Shown here piece after piece: positions 59,561 through 64,000 of a DNA stretch of 64,000 nt (positions within the stretch are counted from its first letter, which is position 1; every line of letters begins with the position of its first letter). The notes below the pieces were generated by a model. That model worked only from the letters and a program-made list of their open reading frames with translations. It did no database searches and had not been told where the DNA came from. Source of the DNA: Euborellia annulipes. Its lineage: Eukaryota; Arthropoda; Insecta; Dermaptera; Anisolabididae. A program made the translations under genes and the position numbers. The stretch lies in the NCBI GenBank assembly GCA_023213315.1, contig JAKCPI010011553.1, positions 1 to 64,000 of the forward strand, written 5' to 3'.

Positions 59561-60080
59561 GCAGCTAGATCGATGAAATTTGTTATATGCTCCTTACACT
59601 AAAATTGTAGATTTCTATCAACTTTTGGAGTAAATACGTCACTTGGAAGTAGTACTTTACTTAAAAAGTTTTTTCAAAAATTTTGAAATTTTCAATTTTT
59701 TTGTTATATTATGATAAAATACTCTATTTTACAAAGTTTATATTCTTTGACATTTTTTCAAAAACTGAATAGTTTTTGAAATAACCACAGAAGAAAAAGA
59801 AAATTTTCGTCGTTAATTTTGATAAAAAAAAAAAATCTATTCAGTTTTTGAAAAAATGTCAAAGAATATAAACTTTGTAAAATAGAGTATTTTATCATAA
59901 TATAACAAAAAAATTGAAAATTTCAAAATTTTTGAAAAAACTTTTTAAGTAAAGTACTACTTCCAAGTGACGTATTTACTCCAAAAGTTGATAGAAATCT
60001 ACAATTTTAGTGTAAGGAGCATATATCAAATTTCATCGATCTAGCTGCCTTGGTTTTTAAGCAATCGTGTTCACACACAC
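59529..60080. repeat. Near-perfect palindrome of repeat Q, 244-bp arms
   Basis: Arms 59529-59772 and 59837-60080 with a 64-base AT-rich centre. Words include 'AACACGATTGCTTAAAAACC' and 'AGTAAATACGTCACTTGG'. Single-arm copies at 28475 and 52365 show that Q is normally not palindromic. Confidence 0.92.
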
Positions 60081-60098
60081 ACACAGACGTAATTGAAG

Positions 60099-60327
60099 CG
60101 TTTATTTCAGAAAGCAATCCAAGTGCGTTTTTTTTTAACTTTCGGAAAACTAAAAAAAACTGTTTTGCAGCTTAAGTATAGGTCTAGTCTACTTCAAATA
60201 TTTTTTTATCAAATCATAAACATGCTATTGGGATAATCTATTTAAAAAATTATTTTTTTTCCTTTAAGTTTTTGAGTAATTAATTTTTGAAAAAATTGCA
60301 CTTAGGTGTTTTCTGAAATAAACGAGT
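60099..60327. mobile_element. Small TIR element
   Basis: Ends CGTTTATTTCAGAAAGCA and TTTTCTGAAATAAACG with inner GTGC/GCAC pairs. 'TTTCTGAAATAAACG' recurs at 61429 and 61573. Non-coding. Confidence 0.6.
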
Positions 60328-61278
60328 GATTTTTTAAAAATTATTATTGAAATTAAGTCAAACCATTAATTTTTACCTGTTTTGGTATCAAAGGTAAGTA
60401 ATAGACACACTTAGTATAAAAAAGAGTGTTTTTACTATGCCTAAATCGAAAAATACAAGTAGACTACACGCTACAGTATGTCTTTATACACAGCGTATAT
60501 ACAGAGTCGTACTGCAGTCCTTTGAGCCTAGCATTCCGAATAATGTTCCGTTTGTATTTTTCTTCGTGCACAACACCACGCCTACGCCTGGGAATAGGTT
60601 CATCATCTGAACTATCCGACATGGCTTAAGAACTATATAAATGTTATATTGTATTTACATGGTTTTATATTGTATTTATATTGTTTTGTAAAATGTTATA
60701 TATTGTATATTATGGGGATGACCTTTGGCACCCGGCTTAATAAAAAAATAGCTTTTATGGTCAAGTAGCTAGCGTTACATAAATAGGGCTATTTTTCGAT
60801 ATTTTTTTGCCTAAAAAATGAGGTTTTTTGAGAAAAAAACTAATTTTGGAGTTAATTACTCGGGATTTTTTTATTTATTCTATTACAGGATTTGTTTCTG
60901 CACCAAATGACATCTCATTTAGTCTGATCGGATTAGCCGTTCGGAATCTACAGGGTTTAAACTTTCAAATTAGAATTTACCGCAACGCGGTAAAATAAAA
61001 TGATAGGAAAAAAATAAATGGTGAAATCTTTAGCTGAAAAACTCATTCTTTCTAACCGTATATTCTCCATAATTATACCTCTTAAGAAAGAGGAGTTATT
61101 CAAGCCGATAAACTTTTTCGTGCATGCCCCTCTAACTTGCCTCAATAGACACTTGATTTGTAAGACGTTGTCACGTCAAAAAAAAAACTATATAATGTAA
61201 TAATAAACAACAAAATAACACCTAATTTTCATCGAAAACTAACTACTCAGTGTTAGGTAACCTTTGAATCAAACCACC
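60328..61278. other. No gene seen
   Basis: AT-rich; open frames at 60426-60629 and 60957-61200 have no domain or homologous copy here. Confidence 0.4.
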
Positions 61279-61422
61279 GAGTCACAAAACACGTGATGTC
61301 TACAGGGCACGAGTGAAATTTACTGCAGAAAGAACCTAAGCGACGGCTGCGAGTCACAAAACACGTGATGTCTACAGGGCATGAGTGAAATTTACCGCAG
61401 AAAGAACCTAAGCGACGGCGCT
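61279..61422. repeat. 72-bp tandem duplication
   Basis: 'GAGTCACAAAACACGTGATG' starts at 61279 and 61351. The two units differ at about two sites. Confidence 0.9.
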
Positions 61423-61734
61423 TGGGTTCTTTCTGAAATAAACGGATTTTTTTCAAGGCTGCCAAATAGCATTGCTGATGAGGAACATTGGTTATTTCGG
61501 CACTAAAAGATGTATTTACCTTTAAATTGTACATTAGCACCAAAAACACATTTTTTGAAATTTTGTCCCTTAGGTGCTTTCTGAAATAAACGATTCAATT
61601 CCAAAAGAATAGCCTATACGAGAAAGTCTCAGGGAAGTCATTCCCATATTTTTTTTATAAATTCAGACAAAAAGTTTTAAATACTCACAACAAACGGGTC
61701 TCCGAGGGGGCCCGGGCCCTTTGCGCTCCAACCT

Positions 61735-62130
61735 TAAAATTCTAATAAGAAAATAATTTTCATGGTTAAAATTTCAATAAAAAAATATATAATAAAACCC
61801 CATTTTATGGGGTCGTAGTTAAATAAAAAAATGTCTATAGCTTTATAATTGATTGAAAAGACCAGTTTTGCATTTTTCCACAAATCCAACGAAAAATAAG
61901 AGAGATAGAGAAATTTTTTGAAAAGCGAATCTGCGCGTGAAGAAAAGCCTAGACGAGAGTGAAGCGAGGCTCCTTGGCTGCACTCTGGGCGCCGATCGAA
62001 TTGGAAAAAACAAATTGATGCTCTCCCATCATTTGAAATAATTGACAAATTGATTGATTTCATCTTTTTTATGCTTTTATAAAATTTTATTCGAAACTTT
62101 ATTTAATTATTAGAATAAAAGAATGCATAT
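61735..62130 (-). repeat. Dispersed repeat R, copy 4
   Basis: Inverse copy: 'GACCAGTTTTGCATTTTTCC' and 'CTCTGGGCGCCGATCGAATT'. Confidence 0.75.
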
Positions 62131-62136
62131 TTATCT

Positions 62137-62798
62137 AACTTTCTCTTATCTTCGGTAATCGAAAGTTGTGTTCTGTGCTTGTCACACCAGATTTTCCATG
62201 TCGACATATATTTGATTTCCGCCGATATATTAGAATGCAAGATGTAAAATTTATAAAGCTTACATGGGAAAATATTTATATTTTGTTTTCATGGCAACCA
62301 TTCCTATTTTTTTCCTATGAAAAGAGTAAAGTGTGCTTATAACAATTTTCAGAGCAAAATGAGAATATACATTTTAAAGAGCATCGAAAAAATAATTGAT
62401 TTTTGAAGTTTAATCAAAATCGTTGGAGCGGATTTTGAAAAAATCGAAAAACAGTGAAAAAGTACATCAGTAAAGTACTAGTACTTTTTGGCTGATTCTG
62501 TTTAAAAGCTTATTTTCACGCTCCAGGGGGTGTCTAACTTAAATATAAAATTTCGGCCTCCTAGCTCAATTCTTTTATGCTTAAAATTGAACACAGAGCA
62601 ACAGACACAAGCACAGACCAAGTCGCGAAAATCACTTTTACTTTCTCTTACCCTATATATGAAATATATAGAGAGAGAAAGTATTTTTTGGATTCAGAGG
62701 ACCTCAAAACGTGTATATCCTTCAAAATCTCGACATCGAATTTTTGACATGATCGTAGTACTTTTCTCTCTCTACCAGTATATATTAACATATATAGA
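62137..62798 (-). mobile_element. Element X with a 45-bp hairpin insertion
   Basis: The minus-strand copy begins inside the 3' hairpin (ACTTTCTCTTATC at 62141), so its outer stem is lost, and ends near the 5' hairpin. At 62639-62683 the isolated X 5' hairpin is inserted at TCACTTT|TTTTTGG. Confidence 0.78.
62639..62683 (+). mobile_element. Minimal X: 5' hairpin only
   Basis: TACTTTCTCTTACC ... GAGAGAAAGTA, 45 bp, almost self-complementary, inside another X. Its boundaries are visible because the surrounding X sequence resumes exactly. Confidence 0.75.
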
Positions 62799-62920
62799 AT
62801 TCAGTGAAAAAGAGTTGTGCCCTGTGCATTCTAAGAGAGAAAAAAAAATTATTTTTTAAAATCGAGAGAATATTGAAAAGAGAATAATAATTAATAGCGC
62901 TATAAAATAAATACTAGTCG

Positions 62921-63168
62921 CCCAAGGGGCTTGGAGAGTTGGTAGCGTGCCTACCTCTATACCGAACGTCTCGGGTTCGGACCCCAGGCAGTCCGATAAT
63001 TTTATTTAAGGCATTTGGATACCAAATGACTTAAATAAAAATGCCTGGACCCCACAATTGATATATTAAACATACTGATTATCGTAAAAGTCTTAAAAGG
63101 CCTCAGTTGCCGAAAAGACTGTGTGAATGTGTGTGTGAATGAGAAAAAAGTGTGAATGTTTTTTAAAA
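62921..63168 (+). mobile_element. tRNA-derived SINE with 17-bp duplication
   Basis: Head AGTTGGTAGCGTGCC, B box GGTTCGGACCCC, 'CAGTCCGATAATTTTATT', tail 'GTTGCCGAAAAGACTGTG', A-run. AAAATAAATACTAGTCG is present at 62904-62920 and 63169-63185, identical. Least decayed SINE here. Confidence 0.93.
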
Positions 63169-63185
63169 AAAATAAATACTAGTCG

Positions 63186-63613
63186 TTTTATATGATTAAT
63201 TATTTGTTTCTTCCATCCAAGAGAGAGCATTAATTGTTGTAACTTAACAACAATCTAGAATCTTCTCTCTGGGCCTAGTGAATGACTTATTGATTTAGTC
63301 GATAGATTTGCGATTGAGATATTAAAATTTCTTAGAAATGAAATTAAATTGGTTTATTTGTTATTTCCAAGAATAGAAGCCACTCTGGCCGGCCAGCGAC
63401 AATCACTGGAGGGGGGGGTGCAGGCGCCACTTCCCCTCCGCTCGTCGTTTCTTAAGGCCTAATTAAAATACGATATAAAAATTAAAAACTCAGCATCTTA
63501 AATTGCCTAGAACTCGCAAACTACGGCTCCAAATTTGATGGGATTTTTTTTAATAAGCTCAGAATTTCATAGACAAAATGCAGTTGGGAATAAAAATTTA
63601 AAAATTTTTTTTT
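63186..63613. other. No gene seen
   Basis: AT-rich with a G-run patch near 63410; similar to 54840-55060. Confidence 0.4.
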
Positions 63614-64000
63614 TACTTTCTCTTACCTCTATATATGTTAATATATATATAGAGTACGGTATTGGATTAATGGCAAAAATTTGATGTCGATATTTTGAGG
63701 GATATACACGTTTTGAGGTCCCCTGAATCCAAAAAAGTGGTTTTCGCAACATGGTCTGACTGCCTGTGCAAAAAATATCTCATGAACGAAAAGAGCTAGG
63801 AAATTGAAATTTTATATTTAAGTTAGGCACCCCCCTTGGACGTGACACGAAGCTTTTGAACAAAATCGACCAAAGTGTACTAGTACTTTACTGATGTAAT
63901 TTTTCAGTTTTTTTTTTCGATTTTCTCAAATTTACTCCAATGATTTTGATTAAAATTCAAAATTCAATTATTTTTTAGATTCTTTTTAAAATGTATATTC
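63614..64000 (+). mobile_element. Element X, cut by window end
   Basis: TACTTTCTCTTACC at 63614 through 'AATTATTTTTTAGATTC'; the rest lies beyond the window. The 5' hairpin is slightly altered (AGAGTACGGTA). Confidence 0.82.

Overview
This looks like a repeat-dominated stretch of an AT-rich animal genome, most likely an arthropod. The transposon mix supports that: a Tc1 transposase, hAT, Harbinger-like and Tc1/mariner-like MITEs, Helitrons, an RNase H-bearing I/Jockey-type LINE tail, an RTE-type LINE tail and tRNA-derived SINEs. The species cannot be named from the sequence. There is no bacterial or viral gene organisation. I found no intact conventional gene. The only convincing host-type coding region is a C2H2 zinc-finger gene on the minus strand (5213-6322), with about 12 fingers broken by four frame changes in or next to homopolymers. 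Two LINE tails and a Tc1 transposase are clear pseudogenes.

The dominant repeat, called element X here, is about 670 bp and occurs at 20 or more places on both strands. It starts TACTTTCTCTTACC inside a 5' hairpin, carries a variable GT/CA tract, and ends in a hairpin of about 85 nt closing on CACCAGAT. The inverse of its 5' terminus (GGTAAGAGAAAGT) lies inside that 3' hairpin, not at the 3' tip. With T|T insertion and no visible target duplication, this matches the asymmetric-terminal-repeat layout of Helentron-associated elements (HINE/DINE-1 type). Other elements nest in X copies, and in several cases a second copy of the host repeat supplies the empty site, so insertion boundaries can be read directly.

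Layout: 0-3.4 kb, a SINE and fold-back element Y with X inside. 3.4-5.0 kb, a Tc1 head-to-head palindrome. 5.2-6.3 kb, the zinc-finger gene. 7.5-9.7 kb, a 310-bp tandem array with a tRNA-like core that switches orientation at 8.4 kb. 9.7-17 kb, nested X copies, a Helitron and a second Y. 17.4 kb, a TATA-type promoter candidate. 17.8-20.5 kb, a layered palindrome with datable insertions. 20.5-26.4 kb, a Harbinger-like MITE, a Helitron carrying 18 copies of a ~118-bp minisatellite, and a TA-flanked element. 27.6-31.5 kb, LINE tails nested in other repeats. 33-36.8 kb, hAT and TIR elements and a 500-bp pure TA run. 37.8-46.4 kb, four large palindromes, one carrying a Thr/Ser/Gln-rich ORF. 47.9-64 kb, a Helitron, MITEs, three SINEs with perfect 13-17 bp target duplications, and a 5-kb-spaced inverted duplication.

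The most unusual global property is the density of long near-perfect palindromes: about a dozen from unrelated families in 64 kb. tRNA-like cores sit at or beside the centres of three of them. A recurring CTGAnGATGG...CCGAAAC hairpin, which resembles a hammerhead core but lacks a complete ribozyme, sits in the arms of several. Either fold-back duplication is active in this lineage or part of this is an assembly artefact; the arm differences and post-palindrome insertions argue for real biology at several loci.
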